In this document: positions 24,439-35,457 of the stretch, in pieces
How the letters are laid out: each line of letters starts with the position of its first letter
Numbering within the stretch: position 1 is the stretch's first letter
DNA from: Pseudisothecium myosuroides
Lineage: Eukaryota; Streptophyta; Bryopsida; Hypnales; Lembophyllaceae
Length of the DNA: 64,000 nt
Reading direction: 5' to 3'
Assembly: GCA_951799445.1 (NCBI GenBank)
Contig: OX637297.1
Location: 3,596,001-3,660,000, forward strand
Position numbers and translations under genes: made by a program
The notes under the pieces: generated by a model
Databases searched by the model: none
Told to the model about the DNA's origin: nothing
The model's input: the letters and a program-made list of their open reading frames with translations, nothing else

Positions 24439-25255
24439 AATGATCCGTAAAACCTGTACATCATACATTCAAGGAGTTAGGCATGTCTACAGAAGAGCGC
24501 TGCATTCATGGCATTGTAACCTCACGACATGAAGGACAGAAGCATCAACGTCTGTACAGTCGTGGGAACTCACGATCACACGGCAATGCAACATGAACAA
24601 GTGAATCTAGTTACTGTCAACAAGAAGTTCGAAAGCCCAGACGCGATAGTGCAATCTCAAGAAGGCCGTCCCAGAACCACTGGGAAGAAGCCAAGGCATC
24701 CAGGAAAACGTCGCAGAAGTTTAGAAGACATTAACCAAAGAACGTTCAGTACATCGTGGGATCCCACAACACTCTTGGCGCTTAATCACTTAAACCAGAG
24801 ATCGCGGTATTCTAAGATTCTCCTAAGGGATCACATAGACCGCTACAGAAATACAAATGAAGTAGTGGGTCAAACTGAATCACTCTGATGAGTCCCCGAC
24901 ATATTATCAATCAATCGTGGGATCCCACGAGTTCGGTATCCTGTAAAATCCGGAAGAGTGTTTGTGAACCCCCTCGAGTAGGAGAACCTGGTGCCAACCA
25001 AAAATGTGATCGTGAGATCCCACGATGCTTATACAAGATCGACGAGGAGTATGACGGTCATTGATAAGTAAGGCACCTAGACGTACACCAGGAAGGCCAC
25101 AGCCAAGGTTCAATCGATCGTGGGATCCCACGACGAAATGATAGAACATCCCTCGACTACCAGACCGCGATATCTCTATACTCGAAGACTGAGAGGTCTC
25201 GCCCACGCTCAATAAGCGGAGATCGTGGGATCCCACGATACTTACGTATGTTGGA
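24439..25255. promoter_or_regulatory. Palindrome cluster upstream of the transposase
   Basis: Directly 5' of the transposase ATG lie at least six strong palindromes: about 24,562 (CGTGGGAACTCACGA), 24,755, 24,914, 25,008, 25,115 and 25,220, the last three almost perfect ATCGTGGGATCCCACGAT. Spacing is roughly 95-105 bp for the last four. This is where a promoter or operator-like control region would sit. A role in transposase regulation is inference. Confidence 0.6.
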
Positions 25256-26565
25256 TATATACACGTATTCTACTGTCGTAGACCGACGTAGTTACCGAAG
25301 ATTGTGAAATTAGGTTTCCTGTCACTGGTTTCATGACATTCGACACTCTATAACTATTCTCAGTTACTGTACAAAAATTCTCTACTTTTAAAGTGGATTT
25401 TGTTGTAATTCAGACTCCTGAACCTCCATGGGTACAATAAGAAACGTTCTTAGGAGTAGCTGAATTTGATGGCTGGGTTTTCCTCATGTAAGTCCGCCTA
25501 ATTCCTAACGCAACCTAATTTCACTACTTTGTGAAGACGTTCTGACCGGTTGTCATCCACGTACAAGGTTCTCATATCAACTTGCCCTCAGGGCAATGCC
25601 GTCCCGCGATTCAAAAGGAACCTTGATGTCACCACAGCATGGTGATCCCTTAAGCACGTGAGTTTTTCGCAAAATGAGACCAATGCACGAAGAAAATTAT
25701 TGCAGACTCCGTTTCACTTTCAATCTACGACATCCTCAGTTTGTGACAGAGTGCAGTGGCGTCAATTCGACTACAAAATCCTCAACATTCGGAATCGCAT
25801 AACACTTGCAAGGGATGCATTCTTACCTTGCAGCAACTGGCTCGGTCAGAACTTCGTGCGCCTCCACGCCCACTCTGTTGCCAACGCCAGCAGACACCCA
25901 CTCGCCACTCTGCAGCCTGCTCCGCCTGTTCACGTGTGCAATCGAAAAGAGCAAGCTCCAGGTTCTTTTCGGGTTATGAACCAGGTGGCTGGTTGGAATT
26001 CTTCAGCTCTGAATTCCCGCCGCGAATTTTGAAATCACCAAGCGATCCTTGATTTCGAATGTTGGATGCGTTCTTGAATGCCATGCCACAATCAACAACG
26101 GCTGGGGGATACGTGCGGTCCTTCACTTCGGAAGTTGATTGCATTCTCGAATTCCGCGCATCTCCGACTACAAGGACGGAGGGCGTGGGGCTCTTGACTT
26201 TCTGACTGGAACTTCGCAAATCCAGGCTTCACTGAAATTCCGATTCTTCACTGACATTTTGAAATTCGCCGCATTCAAGGATGGTATCATTGCACCGTTT
26301 TCTAGGAGTCAATGATGCTTTGACCAAAGCGGATCAAACTCTGAAGACTTTCACTTCACAGAATGTCACACGCTTCCCCGATCAATACTCGGAATTCTTC
26401 CCCTACATGACCTGATTATACGTATCCTACAGAAACGAACTGTACCAAATCTTGTGAACCCAAAAGCTTGAGCACCTGAAACATGTGGAACACCTCACTT
26501 ACAAAAAGAATCAACAAAAAATTTGAACTCTCGAATGTTCATATTTGTTATTTTCTATTCCAATG
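25256..26565. other. Central spacer of element 2, no assured gene
   Basis: GC is somewhat higher at 25.66-26.4 kb and short frames are open on both strands, none with recognisable domains. It might hold 5' untranslated exons of the leftward transposase. Nothing else is supported. Confidence 0.4.
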
Positions 26566-26875
26566 AATGCAATCTTAGGGTCTAGGGTCCACAGTCATAG
26601 GGTCTACAGTCCACGGTCATAGGGTTTAGGGTACATGTTGTAGTGTAGTGTTCACGGTTTCAAGGTCATGGTTCTTGGTTTCAGGGTTCAGGGTTTAATA
26701 GGGTTTAGGGTACATGTTGTAGTGTAGTATTCACGGTTTCAAGGTCATGGTTCTTGGTTTCAGGGTTCAGGGTTTAATAGGGTTTAGGGTATACAGTGGC
26801 AGCGCTTTACATTAACGTTTTTAGGGTCTGCAGTTCATGGTTTACGGCTTTTAGGGTTTAGGGTATTATGAAAAA
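26566..26875. repeat. Degenerate telomere-like TTTAGGG tract
   Basis: About 300 bp rich in 'tagggtttagggt' words with variants 'ctagggtcc' and 'cagggttcagggttt'. It includes a near-exact 79 bp tandem duplication (26,621-26,699 and 26,700-26,778). TTTAGGG is the standard plant telomere repeat, so this is an interstitial telomere-like sequence, not a chromosome end, because element 2 continues on both sides. Confidence 0.75.
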
Positions 26876-27122
26876 TGAAAATGACGCTGATTATTTGTTT
26901 CCAATTTTTTCCTCAATTAAATTTACGTCATCTCAGATTGGGAACATATAAACTTAAAATTCAATCTAATTCAATATTGCTAATTAAAAATGTCAGTTAA
27001 CAGATTGATTTCATATATAATTCTTGTTATGTAGTACAACATCCTATGGTTTAATATGGGACTTTACGGATTAAACAATGATTGACACAATTTTTGTTTC
27101 ATTTACAAATTTTTAAATAAAG

Positions 27123-27283
27123 CACCAGGGGCTTTTTTGAGTTTCCCTCTCTCATTTTTTCCTGCGTAAACGGCAATCCATGACTTCTCCTTGTGTCACA
27201 ATCTGTTGACACAATGAAAAGTCATAAGATTGTTGTTTACATAGGGGAAAGTAAGAGAGGGAAACGCAAAAAAGCCCCTTGTG
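27123..27283. mobile_element. 161 bp MITE
   Basis: Terminal inverted repeats of about 30 bp: left CACCAGGGGCTTTTTTGAGT followed by TTCCCTCTCTCA, right the complement 'gagagggaaacgcaaaaaagccccttgtg'. An inner second pair is 'tgacttctccttgtgtcac' against 'tgttgacacaatgaaaagtca'. Non-coding. No clear target duplication. Superfamily not assigned. Confidence 0.8.
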
Positions 27284-27589
27284 AAGGACTTTGGATGTGC
27301 AATCATGATGGAACAAAGAACAAACTGAACCATTTATTTATTTTGTATTTTAAATCTCAGTCTGAATGATTTAATGAGTTAAATGCTTTCAAAGTTGTTA
27401 ACGCACTTTGACGGGTGATGAATGCTTAAACCTGGAATCATGTCATTCATGAGAATATTGTAGGTCATGCAATCTTCATCTGGATTTTTGAAATGATCGA
27501 ACGTGGTATACATCTACATCATAATTTGACAACGATGTACGTAATATTGTTATTTGTTATTGTTATTTGAACAATCTCCACCGATGTGA

Positions 27590-28400
27590 AACAAAAAATC
27601 GGGAATGAAATGTGTGATGGCTTGAAACAGCTTAAATAATATTTAAAAAGTCATGAAATTTCATCCATGCATGCATAAAATTTGATTTAGAAAAATGTAA
27701 TTGCTCCAACCTTAAATTCCACCACTATTTTCTAGTCTTGCCCATTGAAAAATTCTAATTCACATGAAATTAAAAAAATTGGGAATGAAACGGGCCCTAC
27801 CATTGAACTATGGCTTCATTTTAAAAATGTCATGGAATTTCACACGTGCATGCATAAAATTCTACTGTGGAAGTTGGAATTGCTCTCAGGATTTAGATTC
27901 CACCACTATTTTTACTTCTTGCCCGTTGAAAAATCCATCTTAACGTGAATTAAAAAAAATGGGGAATAAAAATATTGGGCCTTGCCATGAAATGGCTTCA
28001 TTTTAAAAACGTCATGGATGGTTCATACATGCATGCATAAAATTCTATCGTGGAAGTTAGAATTCCTCTTAGGATTTAGATTCCACCACTATAATTATTC
28101 ACTTCTTGCCCATTGCAAAATTCTAATTCACGTGAAGTAAAAAAAATTGGGAATGAAACGGGCCCTGCCATGGAATGGCTTCATTTTAAAAATGTCATGG
28201 ATGGTTCATACATGCATGCATAAAATTCTATCGTGGAAGTTGGAATTCTTCTTAGGATTTAGATTCCACCACTATAATTATTCACTTCTTTCCCATTGCA
28301 AAATTCTAATTCACGTGAAGTAAAAAAAAATTGGGAATGAAACGGGCCCTGCCATGGAATGGTTTCGTTTTAAAAATGTCTGGCAATTTCATGCATAAGA
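27590..28400. repeat. ~183 bp tandem array, five units
   Basis: The landmark 'gggaatgaaacgggccctgccatgg' or a variant recurs near 27,600, 27,779, 27,958, 28,147 and 28,331. Each unit also contains 'atgcatgcataaaattctatcgtggaagt' and 'ggatttagattccaccactat'. Unit size and word content resemble the arrays at 5.26, 18.6 and 41.5 kb, so the region is probably the end of another nested large element. Confidence 0.8.
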
Positions 28401-28404
28401 CAGT

Positions 28405-29592
28405 GCATGTCGATATGGAAAAAAAGGTACAAGTTCAAAATACTCCGCTCATGAAGTGAATAGGCATGAGCGGGAGAAGTCCATGCTACGTTTTTCCGAA
28501 CTTACCACGTAACCTAAAAAGGTCCTCCTCCGCCTGCGGTTCATTCAAAGAACTCTCGTTCCATAAATCATACATAAAACAGTACATGTCGGTATCAAAA
28601 AAAGAATGTATAAGTTCTTAATCTTCTGCTCATGAAGTCATGAGCAAGAAAAGTCCATGGTACGTTTTCCAAAATTGCGATACATATTACATGTCGATTT
28701 AAAAACAAAAAATTGAAGTTGTAACTTAATATTAATTTTTTTTTCATAAATTGAAGATCATTTCTGAACGTCCTTTGTTTGACATTTTTTTTTAATTTCC
28801 ATTTTTTGCAAGTAATTCCAAGATCATGGGCGGTTGGGCTTGGTCACGTACTTTGGAGAACTGTCTCCAGATATGCTCCAAAACAAAAGTATATTAAATA
28901 GATTAACACCTAGTATGCCCCTAAAACCGCGGGCAATCACGCTCTTGTCCACATCTATTCAATGATCATTGCAAGACAATTAATATAGAAGACAATAAGA
29001 TAATTTAGATATTATTTCTTCATTACACATTTGCCAATCATGTTGACTGTATACATGAAAATGATTGCCTAGGAGATGAATGAGAAAGAATTATATAGGA
29101 CAATCATCAACAATGTTCCTTGTATTTATGTAATCGTTACAGTCATCTCTATTTAATTAAATAATTTGGACTAATCATTTTCTAGAAAAATGACACAAGT
29201 GCAAACTAGAAATCAAAGTTCATTATGTTAAAGGCATATTTAGCGGCTTGTAAAAAAATAATAATCATCGAAACCAAAGGTTAAACCTAGAAATCAATGT
29301 AGCAATCTATGAAATTAAACCGCTCATGATTCGTAACTAATGTTTGCATGGGCAAAGTATTTAAAATAGTAAAACTACATTTTTTTTTGTTAAAATTAAC
29401 TCGTACAACATCATGCATGATTTATGGAATGAAGGGTCTTTGAACCGCAAGACCGAGGTTTTTTTTTTAGGTTACGTGGTAAGTTTGGGAAAACGTAGCA
29501 TGGACTTTTTCCGCTCATGACTCTTCACTTCATGAGCGGAGTATTTACAACTTACTTGTACATTTTTTTCCCATACCGACATTTAAAATAGT
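28405..29592. mobile_element. Foldback-type element with ~170 bp inverted repeats
   Basis: 28,411-28,575 matches the reverse complement of 29,420-29,585, including 'actccgctcatgaagtgaa', 'agtccatgctacgttttyc' and 'aacttaccacgtaacctaaaaa'. A second, more diverged direct copy of the left arm lies at 28,575-28,690. The ~700 bp centre is AT-rich and non-coding. The long arms suggest a foldback or large MITE nested in element 2. Confidence 0.75.
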
Positions 29593-30001
29593 ATAACTAG
29601 GTTGCCTTATTTCAACAAAGTTACTTTACAAGCCATCAAAGTAAATAAACGTTTCTACAATTATTTTTATTTGTAGACATGGAGTTTCGAGAGTTCCAAT
29701 AGCAACAATACTTAAATAACAAATAGTGCATTCTTATAGAGAAACAAAAAAAATGTATGTGGTAATTATCGAATGTCACGAAATTAGTGAGGTGCAAGTG
29801 TGCGACCTAATTTCAGCATTTTGTGTAATGAGTGATTATTTAGCTTAAGACTTCTAGTCAAGCCCTCCTCATGATGTCAGTAATCATGAGGAGGGTGGGC
29901 AGTCATGACCTCCGCCATCTTGCACCTGACAGTGCCACGTCAGCATTTCCCCCCGACGATTTTCTCTCCTCCTGGTTTCCTTTCCTCCTCACGATGTCTG
30001 C

Positions 30002-31194
30002 TTGCTGTGTTTTTCTCCCGATGTCGTGTGCTTCTCCGTTCTCCGTTTTGCTCAGTCGTGCGCTTCTCCGCTTTCCTTGTGCGTTCATTCTCAGTTGCTG
30101 CAGTCCGTGAGTTTGGGTCAGTGTCTGAAGGTTTGCATTTCGAGTGAGTTTGGTTGTTTGGAGGTTCTCTGCTTGGTTCAACATTTGTGCGCGGAGCTGA
30201 GTGCATCGGGGGACATCGAAGGAGCGTGTTCAAATTTCGCTGGCGGAGTCTGTGTGGAGCTGCGTGGAGAACGACACTGCTATCTCGTGGTGGAGTGTGC
30301 AGAGCATTTCCTGGTGGAGGCGGTGTGCAAGCTTCCGGATCTAGTGCGCGAGAAGGACAGGGTGTTGGATTTCACTCGGCTCATCCAACAGGTTAGTTTG
30401 TCGTAGTCAAGCCTCCAAAGCAGCATTTTGATTTTGTAGTTCAAACTCCATCTGTGAGGTTGATTTACTTTTTTGTTGTGGATTTCTGATTGCATAGAGC
30501 TGCGCGTTTGCTCTGGATTTCAGCTTCTAGGCTTGGAAAGAATTGATGATCCCATTCAAGCTTGTAGATTGCATCATTCTAGTACATGGATACAATGAAT
30601 GTTTAGCACTCGCCTTCCTTGCAGCTGTAGGCTCTCCTCACGCATCGTAGTTCTCGGTTCATATGAACTGTAGACCCTAAAATGCTAAGTAACCTTGATG
30701 TAGTTCACGAACTAGAGTTCAATGTGTATGGACTGCTGTGAGTATTTGAATTGAAGCAAAGTGAAGTAAGGAACGGGAATGTTGCTCCCAAAGAGGAATG
30801 GAGCAAAGAGTTCATTGTATATTATTTAGTTAGACAGTACTCGTTTGTGAATGATATTAGGAACATGGTTTGTGCAGGGATTTTATGACTATGATCAGAC
30901 ACGCTTGTTTTCTGTGCGATAGGCTACTTAGTCCGTCACTTTACATTTAAGTTTACCTTCTCTTCAATTAAATTCACTTGGCTAGTCGTGAAGAAACAAG
31001 TTAGGAGTTTGTGATTCTCAGTGGATGATTGAAGTTACAATTTCTACTGCATTTGAATTTCATGCAGCAGTCTTTTGAAGAGCGGAAGGGCATTTTTGTA
31101 GTAGCTGAAAACAAGGCCGGACCCGTGCAAGCGGAAGCTACAATGGCAGCAGCTCCATCCCAGCGTACAGCAGACCTCCCAGTTGGAAGGACCC
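30002..31194 (+). CDS. Possible 5' exons of element 2 second gene
   Basis: An open frame ends at 30,391 with CAACAG|GTTAGT and can join 31,068-31,194 (ATGCAG|CAGTCT to ACCC|GTAAGT) in phase 0: '..DLVREKDRVLDFTRLIQQ' then 'QSFEERKGIFVVAENKAG'. No in-frame Met opens the first exon and a CT-rich stretch precedes it (29.94-30.07), so the transcription start is probably near 29.9 kb and the N-terminus is unresolved. The join to the next coding block at 32.2 kb did not give a consistent phase. The product is not recognised. Confidence 0.35.
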
Positions 31195-32217
31195 GTAAGT
31201 TACTTTGAACTATATTCTCATTACTTTCCGTTTCTTGCTTGCAATGCCTAGGTTATAAACAATAATTAGGGTATGGCTGTTTGCAATTGCATTGGTACGC
31301 ACTTTGCTGAAAACGAGGATAGTAGAGCCTCTGTCATAGTCGCTGTTATAAACATGGCCGAGAAATACGGTAGTACATATGCCGAGAAGAACACACGGTA
31401 ATGAGTACGTGACTCTGTTACCGCGGATAGTGACCCTAAAACCGTGCATCGTGGGATCCCACGACAGGGCAGTCCCTGTGTAGATTCGAGCATCGTAGGA
31501 TCCCTGACTTGAAACCCTAGCCGCCCACCACTGCGCGGCCACACGAGTTTTAGGGTTTGTGGCCCATCGTGGGATCCCTCGATGATAAGATATGAAGATG
31601 CAATCTAAACCCAGACCACATATTAGGCACAGACCAGGCAGCGGATTAGTAACCCATCATGGGATCCCCCGATGGAGGATAGTAAAGACCGCGCCTGACC
31701 CAGACTTAACAATTAGAAGGCCACCTACATAGAGCATTCAAGTACTAAACCGTCGTGGGAAATCACGACGAGAAAGTCTAGCGTGGGTAGAGAAATTGAG
31801 ATGCAGGCGCGTTAACAAATAGCGCTGATTATGTGAACAATCAATCGTGGGATCCCAAGACAGACAGTAGTTTCACAGATCATCACCAATCACCTTCTAA
31901 GATATTCCAATATCCATTCTAAGTTATTTGGTGCCGTCGTCATATTCCGGGACGCCTTCAGTTAGTGAGTTGAGATGCGGTAACCTCCTGCCCACTACTG
32001 TCCGTGAATGCAACCGATCGTGATATCCCACAACAACGGTTATTTGTGAAACCAGATCATCAAAATGATCACGAAACCATTCCTTCTCTTTCATAACATT
32101 CGTCGTGGGATCTCACGACTAAGGATAAAAATTAAAGTTAGAACGGGAATAATATTGCACCACCATCTGCTCTATCGGACAATGTGGAAACTAACATTTC
32201 TTTCTACCATGCTGTAG
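31195..32217. promoter_or_regulatory. Palindrome-rich intron or 5' region of element 2 second gene
   Basis: About 1 kb with at least eight palindromes (near 31,448, 31,490, 31,564, 31,653, 31,752, 31,842, 32,014 and 32,101), several perfect or one-mismatch ATCGTGGGATCCCACGAT. It lies directly 5' of the first long exon of the second gene, mirroring the palindrome cluster upstream of the transposase. Confidence 0.55.
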
Positions 32218-32221
32218 TGAA

Positions 32222-33541
32222 ATGCAAGTCGTTGAAGGTCCAGAAGAACTGACACCCAAGAAGCTTGGTACCTTCATCGACTGCTACATTACGTCTTTGG
32301 AGTACACAGGTCCACATCCACCACAAGCCTTTTTCCGATGCGACGAGCAGATTACGCATTGGGGAATCGCCTGGAAAGCAGAGAGTGACGGCTCCGCCAC
32401 TATTCTTCCCACGCTGGTGAATGGGACAATGGGGCACCCAACTGCCGGACTGAAGGTACTAGAAATGAAGGGGCTTGACGACGACACAACGCTCCTAGTT
32501 GTAGAGGAGAAGGTTCCCCTTTCCGAGGAGATCATAACGTTTGGGCTGATCCTTGACTACGCGAAGTTCAGCCTCACTCTTTGCGAGTCTGTGACTGCAA
32601 GGTCACATCTGATGTGCAAAGACACGTCTAAGCCTCGGTGGAAGCCTAAGGAGCTGAAGAACCAGTGGGACATAATCCTGGAAGACTTACAAGATACGAA
32701 CGCTCCCCCCCAAGCCGTGACAGTGGTTGCTCCCACGCCGTCCCCCAAAAAGAAGACCAGGAAGAGGAAGTCTGCAGTTGGTGCTCCCGGGGACGAAGTT
32801 GAAGCCGCAGCTGGGACATCCGGAAAGAAGAAGAAACCGGATACCCCGCTTCCGCTTCACAGGGCTGTGGCTCTAGGGGAGGTAGACATGAAGAAGATGA
32901 CACCGGAAGAGATGAATGCGATGAGGACCCTGTACGAGAACTCTTTCGGTGGCCTGTACAAATGGGGCAGGAAACCAGTCTGTGACAGCAAAGGAGAGCT
33001 CATCCGTGTGCACTATGACTATCTGCACCAGGCACCTGTAGCACTGCTTGTGTACAGGGGAATTCAGGCAGAGCGGCTTGATGCGCTGACGAGGAAGGCA
33101 CGAATCACACCTGATTATGACTCGGAGAACAGAGTCATAACAGTGCTTCCCCTTAAAGTGGGACCCTAGGGCCCGGCGAAGGTAGTGTCGCACTATGAGA
33201 AGCAAGCGCCGAAGAAGGAGATCTTTGAAAACCCCAAGACGCACTACTACATTATAGGGGGCCAACACACTGTCCAGGCATTCAAGGACCTGATTAGGCT
33301 TGGTGTGATTCCCGAGAAGGACAAGAAGCTCGCCTCCACCTTCAATATTTTACCTGTATGGACGGACAAAGATCACCACGGAGACCTAGTGCACTTCTCG
33401 CGGGCGCTGAACCAAGATGTCGTTGGCGAACAGAAGGAGCAGAACTTCACGAAGCAGCTGCTGAACGCAAGAATCAAGTGGCGAAGTATGGGAAGTCCAC
33501 AGCCAGCAATATTGGGCAGATCACACTCAGTAGAGTACAAT
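32222..33541 (+). CDS. Element 2 second gene: N-terminal domain plus ParB-like domain
   Basis: The ATG at 32,222 opens 315 codons: a globular region ('QAFFRCDEQITHWGIAWKAESDG'), a Lys/Arg linker ('KKKTRKRKSAV', a possible nuclear signal) and a helical region ('MTPEEMNAMRTLYENSFGGLY'). A TAG at 33,167 interrupts; after it the frame resumes with 'HYYIIGGQHTVQAFKDL' and 'FNILPVWTDKD', the ParB/sulfiredoxin-like part, ending at an AAT|GTAAGA donor (33,541). Element 1 has the same order and also a stop (TGA) at about this place, so a missed intron or readthrough is possible, but independent decay is simpler. The ParB-like call is from motif shape only. Confidence 0.5.
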
Positions 33542-34000
33542 GTAAGAATGCTGCTGGAGTTGACATATTTTTTTTTGGGGGTCATCAGAGTGCGCTCTAC
33601 CTAACCATCGTGGGATCTTCCGATGGTCCTGCACTACATCTCAGACCTTCATTACGTTAGAACCTCGTCATCGTAGGATCCCACGACTAAGTCCTAAATT
33701 TGCGATACGGGGTAGTTCTATGTTAGAGTGCGGCAATCGTGATATCCCACGACTTTAACATATGAAATACCAGATAGCGCTAGTTTAGTTTTTTGTGCTC
33801 GCGGTTCAGTGCGTGGTGTTTTCAAATTGTGCATGTAGAAGATAGTGGCTCATCGTGATATCTCACGACTGCCTGTTGCCTAAACGACTTCCTCGTGGTA
33901 ACTGACTGATCGTAGGATCGCACGACTGTTTATTGGACTTCTTGTGTTCACGTGGTCTGTCTACGGATCGCGTACTGACTGTTACTCCTTTGTTGGGCAG
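33542..34000 (+). other. 459 bp intron with five palindromes
   Basis: Bounded by GTAAGA and GGGCAG. Palindromes lie near 33,606, 33,668, 33,735, 33,850 and 33,908, all variants of ATCGTGGGATCCCACGAT (cores GGATCT, GGATCC, GATATC, GATATC, GGATCG). This is one of the densest clusters in the element. Confidence 0.6.
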
Positions 34001-35358
34001 GCGTTTCAGCCGTCGGTGGCATCAATATTTGCGGGAGCAAAAGCGAAAGACATCGCCAAACTGAGAATCCCTCTACTCTTTCTGGAGAATGACGCTGATG
34101 TTCAGAGATGGATCAAGATAGAGGAGAGATTCATGGCAGGTCTCCTTCCCGACGCGGCGGGGCTGGTCGATGTATCAGGGAGTACGGATCGCAAACCGTT
34201 GGCGGCAAACAACTTCAAGCCCCTTTACGGACTTAGACCGGAGGACATCAATTTCCTTGCGGATCAAGTCGAAGCCCAAGTTGTCAGCATGAAGACCTCC
34301 GTCGCAAAGTCGAAATCACAGAGAGGTGGAAAACGCATTATCTCTCTTGCAGACGCCGGCGCCAAAATTCGGTTGGTTAGGGCGATGAAGAACGAACTCT
34401 TGTCACACTACAAGGGTCATTTGCTGCCGGCGAGGAGGGTGGAGTACGAGCCTTACCCGGACTCTTTGTGGGTCGAGTTTGCGACGGAAAGGAACATTGA
34501 GCACAAGGATGTGGAGATGTGGGTGAACAAGGCAATGGAAACCCCTGCTAGAAAGAAGTGGTTGCAGGACCGGACGAGAAATCTCAACAGGACGTTCGAC
34601 CCAGCTGACCTTCCGCAGTCGGTGATCCAAATGTGGGAGTCGTATTTCAAGCTGACGGCGGAGGAGGAATCGGTGCAGGCAAATGCACATGGTTTTTCAG
34701 AGCACTATCTCTGTAAAACCATGGACGAAAGCAGCTGGGACATCAGCGCCACCTTGGCGGCAGGGGACGTCATAGCGTGGAGGGGAAAGAAGAAGCAGCA
34801 CCTGTACATCTGGTTCATGTTCGAGTCAACGTCCTGCGGGTGTCGCGCCAAAATTCTTGAAGAGCGGAAGTTGAAGAGACTCTTTGACGCTCTGGAGTAC
34901 TATGATCCGCAAGACCAGACAATCGTAGCCCGCTCTGCCGCCGTTCTCCTCACAGATGCCGAAGGGTTCCACATGATTGTGGCTCACATAGAGAAACAAA
35001 GGATGGAAGTCAAAGCTAGGTTGTGGGACGGCACGTTGTGAACTACATGGCAGGGCCTGAAGACTTCTTCCCTCAAGCTCCGGCCGGAGACGGGTACAAT
35101 GTCTTTGTTGTCTTCATTTTTGGGCACAGCGAAGAGCACGAGCGGCGGACTTGCTTCAAAAGTTTCTTCCCAGGATTGGACCGCTTGACTCAGGTGTACA
35201 AGGCGGAAGATATGCCGGACGACTACCCTTACTGGCGTCGGCAGCATATGCCGCATCTAAAGATCAGCAGCGCGTTGATTCTATTCGAAGGACTAGCTTG
35301 CAACGACTATGTCTTTGTGAATGTCAACGGGGGTCCGGAGTTCACATATCTGGGCTTG
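34001..35358 (+). CDS. Element 2 second gene, central exon
   Basis: Opens after the acceptor with 'AFQPSVASIFAGAKAKDIAKL' and runs to a stop at 35,041. The coding potential continues in another frame from about 35,023 ('YMAGPEDFFPQAP', 'NVFVVFIFGHSEEHERR', 'GPEFTYLG') to a donor at 35,358 (TTG|GTATGC). The homologous element 1 exon carries both parts in one frame, so a frameshift near 35,030 is likely. Basic helical segments are frequent ('KKWLQDRTRNLNRTFD'). No known domain was recognised. Confidence 0.5.
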
Positions 35359-35457
35359 GTATGCACTACAACGATTGTCTTTTCTTTTGTTCTTCTGATA
35401 ATCTCATTTCGATTTCGGGGATTTGAATGTCACTAATTTCCGGTTGTTGTATTTCAG

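Noticed and set aside
25658..26219. Overlapping frames at 25.7-26.2 kb as genes
   Set aside because: Frames are open in several overlapping registers with no domain or paralogue; left as spacer.
26566..26875. True telomere or chromosome end
   Set aside because: Repeats are degenerate and element 2 continues on both sides.
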